From Selaginella moellendorffii (Eukaryota > Streptophyta > Lycopodiopsida > Selaginellales > Selaginellaceae): a stretch of DNA of 64,000 nucleotides. Below, piece after piece: positions 43,971-56,975 of the stretch (positions are counted from its first letter, which is position 1; each line of letters begins with the position of its first letter). Where the stretch lies: positions 627,789-691,788 of the forward strand of contig NW_003314303.1 in assembly GCF_000143415.4 (NCBI RefSeq), given 5' to 3'. The notes beneath the pieces are model-generated. The model did no database searches. It had not been told where the DNA came from and worked only from the letters and a program-made list of their open reading frames with translations. The translations under genes and the position numbers were made by a program.

Positions 43971-44057
43971 TATTACATGACACACCTTGCTATGTAGACA
44001 TTAGGGTTTTCCTGTTCTGTCCGCTAGCACGGTGCGCTTTGATCCCGATTTGTCTCA
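43971..44057 (+). repeat. Copia 5' LTR, 87 bp, followed by primer site
   Basis: Begins TATTACATGAC (TG expected; the other LTR has TG) and ends TTTGTCTCA. The degenerate primer site TGGTATTGGAGC follows at 44058. The shared core TAGACATTAGGGTTTTCCTG is present in both LTRs. Confidence 0.85.
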
Positions 44058-44081
44058 TGGTATTGGAGCTAGGATAGCACT

Positions 44082-45665
44082 ATGGAAGGAAAACCATCCA
44101 TCCACGAGTTTGATGGAGAAGGGTTTGAGGGATTCAAGATCCATCTTGAATCCTATCTCTTGTTTCATGGTTTGTTGGGGATTGTAGATGGGATAGAGTC
44201 ATCACCGGCTCTAGGCTCTAGTGCTGTCGAGGTGCGTGATTGGAACCTTCGGGATTCCAAGGCTAGAGGGAGTATTGTGATGTGCTTGTCCTTGAATGTT
44301 CTCTTTGTTGCCCCATCGATTCCAAAGTCCACTGCGGCAGAGCTCTGGAAATGGCTGAGTAACACCTATGGCAAGAGTGAAATGGATGTCTTCAACATCC
44401 ATTCACAAATGGATTCCTTGACGCTAGAGGAAAATGGCAATATCCAGACTCACATTGCCAAGTTCCAAGGCTTCTTCACACAACTTGCGGCTGCTGGGGC
44501 AAAGCACTGTCTCACGGATGAGCAGCAGAGGCTGCAACTCTACAGGTCCTTACCAACTAGCTGGAAGAATGCAGTTAAGAGCCTGCTTCTCCAATCAGGG
44601 ATGACTTGGGCAGATGCCGTGAGGAGTCTTCACAACATTGAGGCCATGCGAAGTGAGAGAGCTGAAATGCCATAGGCTATGTATGCTTCGCAGGCTTCTG
44701 GTGATGCTAAGGTGGCAAAACTGCATACAGCTGCAAATGCCTAGAAAGGGCAAAATTCCGTGACATCTGGGCGTGCCAAGCCCAAACTTGCTAAGAATCA
44801 ATGTGCTCGCTGCTTGGAGATGGGTGCTTGAGATTGCCCTACTCCCAAGCCTGTCAAGTGACTAGCTACGCCGGCAAATGCCAATCTGCTCGAGTGTGAT
44901 GGAATTGCTACAGCAAATTAAAGAGCTCTACAATGCAGAGGCAATTGCAGCACCAAGCCAGTGGCTTTTAGACTCTGGTTGTACTAATCTTATGAGCAAT
45001 AAGAAGAACCTTTTTGAGTGTTATCAGCTGAGTATTGGAAAACATGGTGTTCATTTAGGTGACAATACCACTACCCCCATGGAAGGCATCAGGCAATTTT
45101 GACTCTCACTTGATCATGGGAGGACCATGGCCTTTGATGGTGCCATGCACGTTTCCACCTTGCGACGAAACTTAATATCTGTCGCCAAGATATGTGATCA
45201 AAATGTAGTCGTAGTCTTTGATGCAAAGGGAGTCTCTTTGGTTGACTCTAGCGATTTTCATATGCTTGGTACACAGTTGCTTCGTGGGTCACGCATTGAG
45301 GACTTGTATGAGATTACTGCTGCTGACCCGGTTCAGGCCTTTCAAATTGTGGAGGTAGATTCTCGTGTGGAGCTTTGGCATAAAAGACTTGGTCATGTTC
45401 ATTACCAATCTCTTCAATGGATGAAATCCCAAGATATTGTTACTGAATTGGATTTCAAACATATCCCATCTACATTTTGTGAAGCTTGAGTTTCAGGCAA
45501 ACATCACCACTAGAATTTTTCGCCAAGTAAGTATCGAGCACTTGGACTTCTGGACTTGGTCCATTCTGATCTTTGCAGCCCCATGGATGTGCCAAGTCAT
45601 GATGGCGCAAGATATTTCGTCACATTCATTGATGACTATAGCCATCGAACATGCATCCACTTCTT
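44082..45665 (+). pseudogene. Copia gag, protease, start of integrase; interrupted by X element
   Basis: Gag starts at ATG 44082 (MEGKPSIHEFDGEGFEGFKI) and is intact to TAG 44673-44675. Then come a broken CCHC knuckle (CARCLEMGA-stop-DC), the protease motif WLLDSGCTNLMSNKKNLFEC at about 44960, and the pre-integrase domain LWHKRLGHVHYQSLQWM at about 45376. The integrase start is LVHSDLCSPMDVPSHDGARY with D, then FIDDYSHR with D. The X element enters after ATCCACTTCTT at 45665. Several stops show that the gene is dead. Confidence 0.88.
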
Positions 45666-47402
45666 TGTGAGACACAAAATCCCTAGGCCCCAAAGTGGAG
45701 CCAGAAAGGGTGCCACATGATAGCGGCCGAAGCGAAAGCCAAACGAGTGTAACACATTTAGACTAAAAGCTCTGACTTGGAAGGTCAAGAGCGGAAGTGG
45801 AACTCCCAACAAAGTGCTCAAGGAACGAGCACGAAGCAAGCAATAAGCAAGGCTCCAAAAAGGGACCCAAAAAGGACCAAAACATAACACGTGGAAGTGT
45901 CCAAGATGGAGTCCGAGGCGGACCTGAGTTGGAGTCCGAGATGGACCCGAAGTGGAGTCCGATATGGAGTCCGAGATGGAGTCTGAGATGGACCCAAAGT
46001 GGAGTCCGAGATGGAGTCCGATATGGAGTATGAGATGGAGTCCGAGATGGACCGGAAGTGGAGTCCGAGATGGAGTCCGATATGGAGTCCGATATGGAGT
46101 CCGAGATGGACCCGAAGTGGAGTTCGAGATGGAGTCCAAGATGGACCGAGATGGAGTCCGAGATGGACCGAGATAGAGTCCGAGATGGACCTGAGATGGA
46201 GTCCGAGATGGACCCGAGATGGAGTCCGAGATGGACCCGAGATGGAGTCCGAGATGGAGTCCGAGATGGAACCGAGACCGGGACCGAGACCGAGACTGAG
46301 ATCGAGACCGAGACCAAGTCCGAGTCCGAATCCGGAACCAAGACCGAGTCCTAGTCCGAGTCTGAGTCCGAGTCCGAGTCCGAATACTAATACAGGCAGT
46401 TGGGTGAAAGCCCAAAGCGATCGTCCCCCAGGGGGGCTGCGGGGGTTTCCAAAAGTATAGTAGGGAGAGTGTGGGGGTTGGAGCCCAGTGGAGCCAGTTT
46501 GGCCAGGAAAGGCCAGTTTGGCCCAGGAAGGCCAGACCCAGTGTTGGGTGATGAGTTGACCACTGGGAAGTCCAAGACTAGATTGAACATGGACCGACAA
46601 GCGGGGTAACTTGGTGAAGTGTTCAAGAGCAGGCTCTAGTTCCCCCGGGAGATCGACTGGCCAATGCTCCCAGTCCAAGTGTGGGTGGCACTACCTACTT
46701 GGATACTAGGTGTGGCTCAACGGAACCTCGCTCTAAGCCCATGGCTAGAGCACCCAAGGGTGGAAGGCGGGGAGAGTACCCAGGTGGCTCGCGTAAGGCC
46801 ATGGTGTTCCAAAATGTTGTCCCCAAAGGCCCAGACTGTGGAAAGGAAGAGGAGCAGTCCTCTGGGGTAGTGACCAAGGACACAGTCGTATGGTGAGGAA
46901 GTCCCAAAAGACCGTGGGACTTAGTGGTCGGGCCTGTGGGCCTCTATCCAGTGGCAGTATTGGCAAACACGGCCAGGGGTAGAAAGGGACTTAGTGGGGA
47001 CTGACAGAGGGATATTGGGGAAGGCTATTCCCCTTGTCGGTGGGCATCCTAAGGATGCTAAGGAGTGGATCTGAGATGACCACTCACGGATGGTTTGCCT
47101 AGTCTTGGAGAGCCAAGATTGGGATGCATGTGGTATTGGACTACCAGTGTGGCAAAGGTGATTGGGCATGGCCTTAGTGTGACAAGCTGCCATGTCGGTG
47201 GTACCTTTGAGTGTCGGTCATGGGATTGGACACGTGGAGCACTTGGACCAAGTGCAAATGTTGAGTGGCATGGATGCCATTCTCGGGGCTAGCAAGTCCC
47301 AAGTCCTAAATTGGACTTATGGAGGTTGTGAATGAGACTCCTCCAAGTGGTCGGAGGTGTGGTTAAGTGACTAAAGTAGAATGTAAAATTTAGTTGCTTA
47401 CA
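45666..47402 (+). repeat. X LTR (copy a, 5'), 1737 bp with GAGTCCGAGATGGA array
   Basis: Array at about 45905-46385, followed by GTGAAAGCCCAAAGCGATCG, a G-rich run and AGTATAGTAGGGAG, the core shared with the 14.5-kb element. Confidence 0.88.
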
Positions 47403-50400
47403 ATTTGGTATCGGAGCTGTTCCTTAGTCTGACTTTTATTGGTGCTTAAGTATATCACCATTGATGTTGGCATCGGAAAGTCCTAGGAGTGCGCTTATCC
47501 TTGAGGAGTAGCATGTCGAGAGGACATGGCTCTCCACTCAAGTTCATGCGTGAACTTGGGCACAATGTGGTGGATAGAAAAGGGCCAATAATGGAACGAC
47601 TTCGGGATCTTGGGAACAGTATAAGGTTTCCTCAGAGAGCTGAGGATGTGATCCAAATGAGTGTTTGACGTAACAAACGGGCTAACATAGTCGTGATAAA
47701 CAACTATAGTTGGGATCACGGGAAAGATAAAGACTCCAAAGCAATAAAGGAGTCACAAAATTATCCTCATAAAGTTGAGGTTGGTGCTCATGAATGTGAG
47801 ACCAGAAGTAATGACTGTGGGAGATCAAATACGGAAGAGGACTCAAGTCCTTGAAATGGTAGCCAGGGCTACCTTTAATAAATGCTGGAACAACCCAAGG
47901 AGTTGGGGGGTGTACTTAGAGATGAGTTGGTATTCTCATCACATGGACAAGTAGTCCTAAGGGGCAAAGGTTGCCCCAGAGAACAAAATCAAGTGTCAGA
48001 GTAACACTTGTGAAAATAGTCCTTGTGAGTGAGGACATGAATGCAAGAAGTGTATTTCAGTGAGCTAGTGCCCGACAAGTAGGACCTTACAGGTCTGTGG
48101 ATTAACCAAGTCTAAAACTGCTGGATGACTCAAGTAAAGTCAAGGAATGATCCTAAAGGACTGATGGAAGCATTTGGACTGAAGTGTGTGGTATCCCACG
48201 AAGGATGGGGGGGATCATAGGATCCAAGGATGAGAACAGAGGGTATCTCATCGATGGCAAAATGTGCCATGCTAAAGTCGTGGGAAGGGTGTTCCCAAAA
48301 GAAAAAAACTTTGAAACAAATTTGTGTGTGACCTCTATGGTGCAGTACTAACGGATGGTTGTCATGAGAAAGAGTGGTATTGGTCTTGGCAAAGACTTAG
48401 ACACAAAGAAGAAGTGTCATAGAGGTAGGCTCGTGGAGCTAATGGTGTGGAGACACCAAATGTGCCAAGGTGTGATACCTTGAGGCTATATTGGTGGGTT
48501 CATGAGAACCCCTTGCCAAAGGAATCCCAATGGAAATGGGAATGGCATAACCTAAGCTGCAAAGCATGCAGTTGGAGTGTGGTGACCCAGATAATGATGG
48601 AGGTGTGGAAGCACCAGCAATGAGTTGTAGGACTTGACAACTATGAGGCAACTAAGCAAGAGGTGCAAAATAATTGGTTAAACGGGTAACAGGTAGCTAC
48701 TCAAGCCTTCTTAATGGCATAAGGAAGTTGGATATACCCTTACGGGGGATAAGTTGCTTATGTTGTGATATAGTAAGTCAATATCATGAAAGGAAATACT
48801 CATTGTCAAGGAAGCCGTCATTGGGACACCCGAACACTCTAGAACACCAGAAGGTGGTGTTTGATGTTGCGAGGGCAATAGATAAGGCCCAAAGGACTAA
48901 GTCTTTAGCGAATGATGGATAGAAGGTGCTATCCAAACGTCCAAGGTGGCGGAGATAGGAGAAGACTGTCTACTTGAATTAGACAAAGCCAAAAATGGAA
49001 TTTTGGCAAGGCTAGTGATGGGCATGTAAGGGCCCATAAGCAACAACGTAATCCCGGTGTGTGGGACTATAGGGTGAGCATACCTGGATTGAGGAACCAT
49101 TCCCTAGGCTATTGGGTAGGTTCATCCCTAAGAATACTTACTAAGGCATGATAGAAAGTGCAAAGCTATCCTCCTAATCGGGAGGAAAATGACCAAAGGA
49201 AAGGTGTGAAGCCAAAAGTAAGTAGTAAGGGGATAGAACCTAACCATAGGAATCAAAGGGCATAACCAAGGGTAGTTATGCCAGTTGGGAGTGGAGAATC
49301 AAGTGGGGGCTCGAGGGTGTTGTTGCTAGCAACCGTGATGCCATGGAGAGTCTAAAATATGGAATAGTCCATATTAGACTATATGGCAACTAGATAGCTT
49401 GCGTAAAAGGAGGCCTTAACAAGCTAAGGGACAGAGTTCCTTCAAAAATTCCTAAAGACGATTTTAGGTAGCTTAGTACCTAGAAAGGCCAAGTGTAAAT
49501 GGTTCATGGAACGCGCGAAATCAAAGTAGCGCAATAGAAGCGTGGTCTTGAAGCTTGCCATGAGGCAAGGCTATCAAGGTTAGGGAAGTAGTTCCCGAGT
49601 GTTCAAAGAGAGGGCTTTGAATGAAAGTCGATGGTTAAGGACTTCCACGCTTATGCAGGAACCATGTTACAGTGGTCGGAGGACTTGCCAAGTGAGATTG
49701 GCAAGTCGGGAGAACAAATATCTTAGTTGAAGGTGATAACTTCAAAAAGGGTGGGCCATGGAGCCAAGCATGGAGGAGTCCATGCATGATCACAGACTTG
49801 TCAAGTGAAAGGACTTGGCAGTGTGGAGGAACTAGATTCCTAAGCTGTGATTTGTAGCGCGCTTTAAGTATAAGTTGGTGCACCGGCGTGATGAGTCACG
49901 CCAGGCATCCTGGGTGATGCCGTCCGTAGACGCATATATGGAGGTTGGGTTCGAGTCCCGACCCTCTAGTGCTTGGGTTCGAGTCCCAACTCACTAGGGC
50001 ATGGTGATGGTTTGGAATATGAGGACACTCATTTTTTGGTGGTCATGAACTCTCAATGTGGAGACTGGTTTGGGCACACCGCCAAGCGAAGGATGCCTCG
50101 GAGTCGTGATGCACGGTTAGATTGCTTAGTGTGGCTCAGCATATCTAACTTGAACACTTTGGTGCCAGTGGCACCAAGGACGTGGTGAATGAGATGGGGA
50201 CACCTAGTCTCAGTTGCTATGGACCCTTGGCCGGAAGGGCTGGCTTGGGTGCACCGTCAAGTGTGGGGGATGCCCCTGGGGTCGTAGTTAACAAGTTAAA
50301 GGTCTAGAAGACCTAGTACCTATTGGAAAACCTATTAAGGTGCCGAGGTGAGATCACTAGGTGATCTTGTGGCTAAATAAGGACAAGGTCCTTATTTGGG

Positions 50401-51545
50401 CTAAGGAATAATGTTTCTAGTTCAAAGTGTTGATTTGAACTATTAATAATGGTGTGGCTTGGTCAAGGTGACCAAGTGGGAAAAGCACCTTAGGAAAATG
50501 AGCTATGTCATTGCGATGGCATAGTGTGTCCAAGGAAAGTAATCTCTAAAGAGACCCATGGGAGGGTCACAGAGTTGGGCCGTGGATGGAGCCCACAGCA
50601 GAAGATGCTAAAAAGACTTACTAGGGGTGAACACCCTAGTCTTGGCAAAGCAGAGCATTTGCTATGGAATCAAAAGAATACCTCAAGGAGAGAGGTAGAG
50701 ATTCGGTGTTGCTTGGTGCAACAATCAACGGATAGGAGCAAAAGATGAGTGGCCAAGAGAGGGCCATGGAACCCCTTGGAAGGAATCCAAGTGACAAAGT
50801 TAGGCGAGGAACACTAATGTGTTGGACGCTAACAAATTGTTGGGAAAGGAAGTGTGTTTCCAAGGATGGATTCCGAATTGCTCCGATTTGGCGAAAGTGA
50901 AAGCTCCAAGGGAGGGAGCGGTAAGGTAGCCAAATGATAGGGCCATAGACAGCCCTAGCACAAAGTATGATAAATGGAACTTAGTGCCCAAGGTGGCACA
51001 AAATAGAAGAAAGGATGATGGTGCCCTTAAGTAAAGAACTTCCTAGGATGGGAAGTGGAGTTGCACAATAGGTGCAATGCAAGGTGTTGGAGACACCTAG
51101 GAAATTGACTTCCAGAAGTCAAAGAGTAAAAGTTCCAAGGTGCAAACGTTCAATAGATGGAAATTGAGACTACTCGAGGAGTAGTGGGATTGACTTAGAG
51201 AAGGGTCTCTAAGAGGTTTAGCGAGAACTAAACCAATAAAAGGAGAGAACCACTACATGTGGTCCAACCAGTCTCTAAGTTGGAGAGACTACCCTCCTTA
51301 GAGGATGGGCAAGGCATGGTGAGCTTTTGGTGTCAAACCATTGACGAATATGTAGAAGGCATGGTGAGCCTTCAATGTCAAACCATTGACAAATATGAAG
51401 AAGGCATGGTGAGCCTTCAATGTCAAACCATTGACAAATATTGGCTAGGTGCCAAGGATGGAAATGGTAACACATGCGGGTGTTACTTTATAAAATGGTT
51501 TACCGTTTGATGAGGACATCGAACTTCGTTTATGGGTGTTGGAGT
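47403..51545 (+). other. X copy a interior, non-coding
   Basis: No coding motif. Contains two T-arm-like hairpins (about 49945-49995) and near its 3' end tandem copies of a segment with GGCATGGTGAGCCTTCAATG (51295-51440; three copies, fewer in copy b). A weak polypurine stretch (GGGTGTTGGAGT) precedes the LTR at 51546. Confidence 0.75.
49945..49998 (+). other. Pair of tRNA T-arm/B-box-like hairpins
   Basis: GTTGGGTTCGAGTCCCGAC and, 23 bp on, TTGGGTTCGAGTCCCAA. Each matches the GGTTCGANTCC B-box and can pair as a T-arm. No acceptor stem, anticodon arm or A-box could be assembled, so these are not tRNA genes. The copy in X b (about 52373-52425) keeps one of the two arms well (TTGGGACTCGAACCCAA on the opposite strand). 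Confidence 0.55.
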
Positions 51546-52035
51546 TGTGAGACACAAAATCCCTAGGCCCCAAAGTGGAGCCGGAAAGGGTGCCACGTGA
51601 TAGTGGCCAAAGCGAAAGCCAAACGAGTGTAACACGTTTGGACTAAAAGCTCTGACTTGGAAGGTCGAGAGCGGGAGTGGAACTCCCAACAAAGTGCTCA
51701 AGGAGCGAGCACGAAGCGAGCAATAAGCAAGGCTCCAAAAAGGGACCCAAAAAGGACCAAAACATGACACGTGGAAGTGTCCGAGATGGAGTCCGAGGCA
51801 GACCTGAGTTGGAGTCCGAGTTGGAGTCCGAGATGGACCCGAAGTGGAGTTCGATATGGAGTCCGAGATGGAGTCCGAGATAGACCCGAAGTGGAGTCCG
51901 AGATGGAGTCTGATATGGAGTCCGAGATGGAGTCCGAGATGGATCTGAGATGGACCGGAAGTGGAGTCCGAGATGGAGTCCGATATGGAGTCCGAGATGG
52001 ATCCGAGATGGACCCAAAGTGGAGTCTGAGATGGA
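51546..52035 (+). repeat. X LTR (copy a, 3'), first 490 bp, cut by inversion
   Basis: Matches the start of the other X LTRs and enters the GAGTCCGAGATGGA array. The array stops abruptly at 52035, where X interior sequence in opposite orientation begins. Confidence 0.85.
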
Positions 52036-55000
52036 TAGGAATTAGGTCTTCCAGACCTTACTAAGTTGTTGACTATGACCCCGGGGGCATCCCCCACACT
52101 TGGCGGTGCGCCCAAGCTAGCCCTTCTGGCCAAGGATCCATAGCAACTGAGACTGGGTGTCCCCATCTCATTCACCACGTCCTTGGTGCCTTTTGCACCA
52201 AAGTGTTCAAGTTAGATATGCCGAGCTTTCACTCTAAACAATCTAACCGTGCATCACGACTCCGAGGCATCCCTCGCTTGGCAGTGTGCCCAAGCCAATC
52301 TCTTCATTGAGAGTCCATGACCACCGAAATATGAGTGTCCTCATATTCCAAACCATCACCATGCCCTAGCGATTTGGGACTCGAACCCAAGCACTAGAGG
52401 GTCGAGACTCGAACCAAACCTCCGTATATCCATCTACGGACGGCATCACCCAGGATGCCTGGCGTGACTCCCCACGCTGGTGCACCAACTTATACTTAAA
52501 GCACGCTATAGATCACGGCTTAGGAACCTAGTTCCTCCACACTGCCAAGTCCTCTCACTTGACAAGTCTGTAATCATGCATGGACTCCTCCATGCTTGGC
52601 CCCATGGCCTACCCCTTTTGAAGTTATCACTTTCAACTAGGGTATTGGTTCCCCTGACTTGCCAATCTCACTTGGCAAGTCTTCCGACCACTGTAACATG
52701 GTTCCTGCACAAGCGTGAAAGCCCTTGATCATCGACTTTCGTTCAAAGCCCTCTCTTTGAACACTCGGGAACTATTTCCCTAACCTTGATAGCCTTGCCT
52801 CATGGTAAGCTTCAAAACCACGCTTTTGCTGTGCCACTCTGATTTCATGCTTTCCTTGAACCATTTACGCTTGGCCTTTCTAGGTACTAAGCTATCTAGA
52901 ATTGTCTTTGGGAACCTTGAAGGAATTCTGTCCCTTAGCTTGCTAAAGCTTCCTTTTTCGTAAGCTTTCTAGTTGCCATATAGTCTAATATGGACTATTC
53001 CATATTTTAGACTCTCCATGGCATCACGGTTGCTAGCAACAACACCCTCGAGCCCCCACTTGATTCTCCACTCCCAACTGGCATAACTACCCTTGGTTAT
53101 GCCCTTTGATTCCTATGGTTAGGTTCTATCCCCTTACTACTTACTTTTGGCTTCACACCTTTCCTTTGGTCATTTTCCTCCCGATTAGGAGGATAGCTTT
53201 GCACTTTCTATCATGCCTTAGTAAGTATTCTTAGGGATGAACCTACCCAATAGCCTAGGGAATGGTTCCTCAATCCAGGTATGCTCACCCTATAGTCCCA
53301 CACACCGGGATTACGTTGTTGCTTATGGGCCCTTACATGCCCATCACTAGCCTTGCCAAAATTCCATTTTTGGCTTTGTCCAATTCAAGTAGACAGTCTT
53401 CTCCTATCTCCGCCATCTTGGACATTTGGATAGCACCTTCTATCCATCATTCGCTAAAGACTTAGTCCCTTGGGCCTTATCTATTGCCCTCGCGACATCA
53501 AACACCACCTTCTGGTGTTCTAGAGTGTTCGGGTGTCCCAATGACGGCTTCCTTGACAATGAGTATTTCCTTTTATGACATTGACTTACTATATCGCAAC
53601 ATAAGCAACTTCTCCCCTGTAAGGGTATATTCAACTTCCCTATGCCATTAAGAAGGCTTGGGTAGCTACCTGCTACCCGTTTAACCAATTATTTTGCACC
53701 TCTCACTTAGTTGCCTCATAGTTGTCAAGTCCTACAACTCATTGCTGGTGCTTCCACACCTCCATCATTATCTGGGTCACCACACTCCAACTGCATGCTT
53801 TGCAGCTTAGGTTATGCCATTCCCATTTCCATTGGGATTCCTTTGGCACGGAGTTCTCATGAACCCACCAACATAACCTCAAGGTATCACACCTTGGCAC
53901 ATTTGGTGTCTCCACACCATCGGCTCAATGAGCCTACCTCTATAACACTTCTTTTGTGTCTAAGTTTTTGCCAAGACCAATACCGCTCTTTCTCATGCCA
54001 ACCATCCGTTAGCACTGCACCATAGAGGTCACACACAACTTTGTGTCAAAGTTGTTTTCTTTTGGGAACACCTTTCCTGCGACTTTAGCATGGCACATTT
54101 TGCCATCGATGAGATACCCTCTGTTCTCATCCTTGGATCCTATGATCCCCCCCATCCTTTGTGGGGTACCACACACTTCAGTCCAAATGCTTCCATTAGT
54201 CCTTTAGGACCATTCCTTGACTCTACTTGAGTCATCCAGCTTTTTGGACTTTGTCATCCGACGACCCATGAGGTCCTACCTTTGAGATGCCAGCTCACTG
54301 GAATACAACTTCTTGTATTCAGGTCCTACTCATAAGGACCATCTTTGCAAGTGTTACTCCGACACTTGATTTGTTCTCTTGGGGCAACCTTTTGCCTCTT
54401 AGGACCACTTGTCCATGTGATGAGAATACCAACTCATCCTCTAAGTACATCCCCAACTCCTTGGGTTGTTCCAGCATTTATCAAGGGTAACCTCAGCTAC
54501 CATTTCGAGGACTTGTGTCCTCTCCTATATTTGACCTCCCATAGCCATCAATTCCAGTCTCAAAGTTATCAGCACCGGCCTTAACTATATGAGGGTAATA
54601 TTGTGACTCCTTTATTATTTTGGAGTCTACATCTTTCCCGTGATCCCAATTATAGTTGTTTACCACAACTATGTTAGCCCGTTTGCTGCGTCAAACGCTC
54701 ATCTGGATCACATCCTCAGCTCTCTGAGGAAACCTTATACTGTTCCCAAGATCCCAAAGTCGTTCCCTTACTGGCCCCTTTTCTATCCACCACATCGCGC
54801 CCAAGTTCATGCATGAACTCGAGTGGAGAGCCATGTCCTCTTGACATGCTACTCCTCCAGGATAGGACCACTCCTAGGACCTTCCGATGCCAATATCAAT
54901 GGTGATATGCTTGAGCACCAATAAAAGTGAGACTAAAGAACAGCTCTGATACCAAGTTGTAAGCGACTAATTTTTCCATTCTACTTTAGTCACTTAACCA

Positions 55001-56975
55001 CACCTTTGACCACTTGGAGAAGTCTCACTCACAACCTCCTTAAGTCCAATTCAGGGCTTGGGACTTACTATCCCCAAGAATGGCATCCATGCCACTCAAC
55101 ACTTGCACCTGGTCCAAGTGCTCCACGTGTCCGGTCCCAAGACCGACACCCAAAGGCACCACTAACATATCGGCCCGTTACGCTAAAGCCATGCCCATTC
55201 ACCTTTGCCGCACTAGTGGTCTAATACCACTTGCATCACAATCCCGTCTCTCCAAGACTGGGCCATCCGTCCACGAGTGGTTAACCCAGATCCACTCTTT
55301 AGCATCCTTAGGATGCCCACAGACATGGGGAATAGCCTTCCCCAATATCCCTTTGTCAATTCCTACCAAGTCCCTTTTCTGTCCATGGCCATGTTCGCCA
55401 ACACTGCCACTCGGTCAAGGCCCACAGGCCCGACCACTAAGTCCCATGGTCCTCCGGGACTTCCTCACCATGTGACTGTATCCTTAGTCACCACACTAGA
55501 GGACTGCTCTTCCTCCTTTCTCCATTTGGGACTCCGGGACAACATTTCGAAACACCGTGGGCCTACGCGAGCCCCGTGGGTACTCTCCCCGCCTTCTGCC
55601 TTTAGGTGCTTTAGCCATGGGCTTAGAGCGAGGTTCCGTTGAGCCATGCCTGGTATCCAAGTAGGTAGTGCCACCCACACTTGGACTGGGAGCATTGGCC
55701 AGTCGATCTCTCGAGGGAACTAGAGCCTGCTCTTGAACACTTCACCAAGCTACCCCGCTTGTCGGTCCGTATTCACTCTAGTCTTGGACTTCCCAGTGGT
55801 CAGTTCATCACCCAACACTGGGTCTGGTCTTCCTGGGCCAAACTGGCCTTTCCTGGCCAAACTGGCTCCACTGCAGTCCTCCCCCTTACTATACTTTTGG
55901 AGCTCACCAAACCCCCCAAGGTCTGGGAGACGAACGCTTTGGGCTTTCACCCTCTCAGACTTGAACTCGGACTCGGCCTCCGCCTCGGTCTCGGTCTCGG
56001 TCCCGGTCTCGGTCTCGACCTCGGACTCCATCTCCGGTCCTTCTCGGACTCCATCTCAGATTCCATCTCGGGTCCATCTCGGACTCCATCTCGGACTCTG
56101 TCTCGGTCCATCTCGGACTCCGTCTCAGTCCATCTCGGACTCCATCTCGGACTCCATCTCGGGTCCATCTTGGACTTCGTCTCGGTCCACCTCGGACTCC
56201 ACTTCGGGTCCATCTCGGACTCCATATCGGACTCCATCTCAGACTCCACTTCGGACTCCATATCAGACTCCACTTCGGGTCCATCTCGGACTCCAACTCG
56301 GACTCAGACTCAGACTCGGACTCGGACTCGGGCTCGGGCTTGGTCTCAGCCTTGGCCTCGGTCTCTTTCTCGGTCCCGGTCTCGGTCCTAGTCTCGGTCT
56401 CGGTTTCGGTCCCGGGCCCGGTCTCAGTCTCGACCTCGGACTCCATCTCGGGTCCTTCTCGGACTCCATCTCGGACTCTGTCTCAGTCCATCTCGGACTC
56501 CATCTCGGGTCCATCTCGGGTCCATCTCGGACTCCATCTCGGACTCCATCTCGGGTCCATCTCGGACTCCATCTCGGGTCCATCTCGGACTCCGTCTCAG
56601 TCCACCTCGGACTCCACTTCGGGTCCATCTCGGACTCCATATCGGACTCCATCTTGGACTCCACTTCGGACTCCATATCAGACTCCACTTCGGGTCCATC
56701 TCGGACTCCAACTAGGGTCCGCCTCGGACTCCATTTCGGACACTTCCACGTGTCATGTGTTGGTCCTTTTTGGGTCCCTTTTTGGAGCCTTGCTTATTGC
56801 TCACTTTGTGCTCGCTCCTTGAGCACTTTGTTGGGAGTTCCACTCCCGCTCTCGACCTTCCAAGTCAGAGCTTTTAGTCCAAACGTGTTACACTCGTTTG
56901 GGCTTTTGCTTCGGCCACTACCACATGGCACCCTTTCCGGCTCCACTTTGGGGCCTAGGGATTTTGTGTCTCACA
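52036..56975 (-). mobile_element. X element copy b: 5' LTR and most of the interior, inverted
   Basis: LTR 54958-56975 (minus orientation, 2018 bp), primer site TTGGTATCAGAGCTG ending at 54956, interior 54957 down to 52036 (2922 bp), inverted and homologous to 47403-50322. The rest of the element is 60394-63251. TSD: GTAAC at 56976-56980 (GTTAC on the minus strand) and GTTAC at 63252-63256. Non-autonomous like copy a. Confidence 0.87.
54958..56975 (-). repeat. X LTR (copy b, 5'), 2018 bp
   Basis: Longest of the X LTRs because its GAGTCCGAGATGGA/GACCGAGACC array (about 55965-56740) is expanded into two blocks separated by GACTCGGACTCGG-type units. Gives long but meaningless open frames (SDSISGPSRTPS repeats). 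Confidence 0.87.

Larger units (their letters stand above)
45666..52035 (+). mobile_element. X element copy a: 5' LTR, interior and start of its 3' LTR
   Basis: LTR 45666-47402 (TGTGAGACAC...TTGCTTACA), primer site ATTTGGTATCGGAGC at 47403, interior 47403-51545 (4143 bp), then the first 490 bp of the 3' LTR (51546-52035) up to the inversion breakpoint. The remaining 1195 bp of that LTR is at 59199-60393, inverted. The interior has no long frame and no gag or pol motif, so the element is non-autonomous. TSD TTCTT: plus strand 45661-45665 and, in the inverted block, the complement AAGAA just before 59199. Confidence 0.88.

Noticed and set aside
49945-49998. Complete tRNA gene
   Set aside because: Only T-arm-like hairpins are present; acceptor, D and anticodon arms cannot be assembled.
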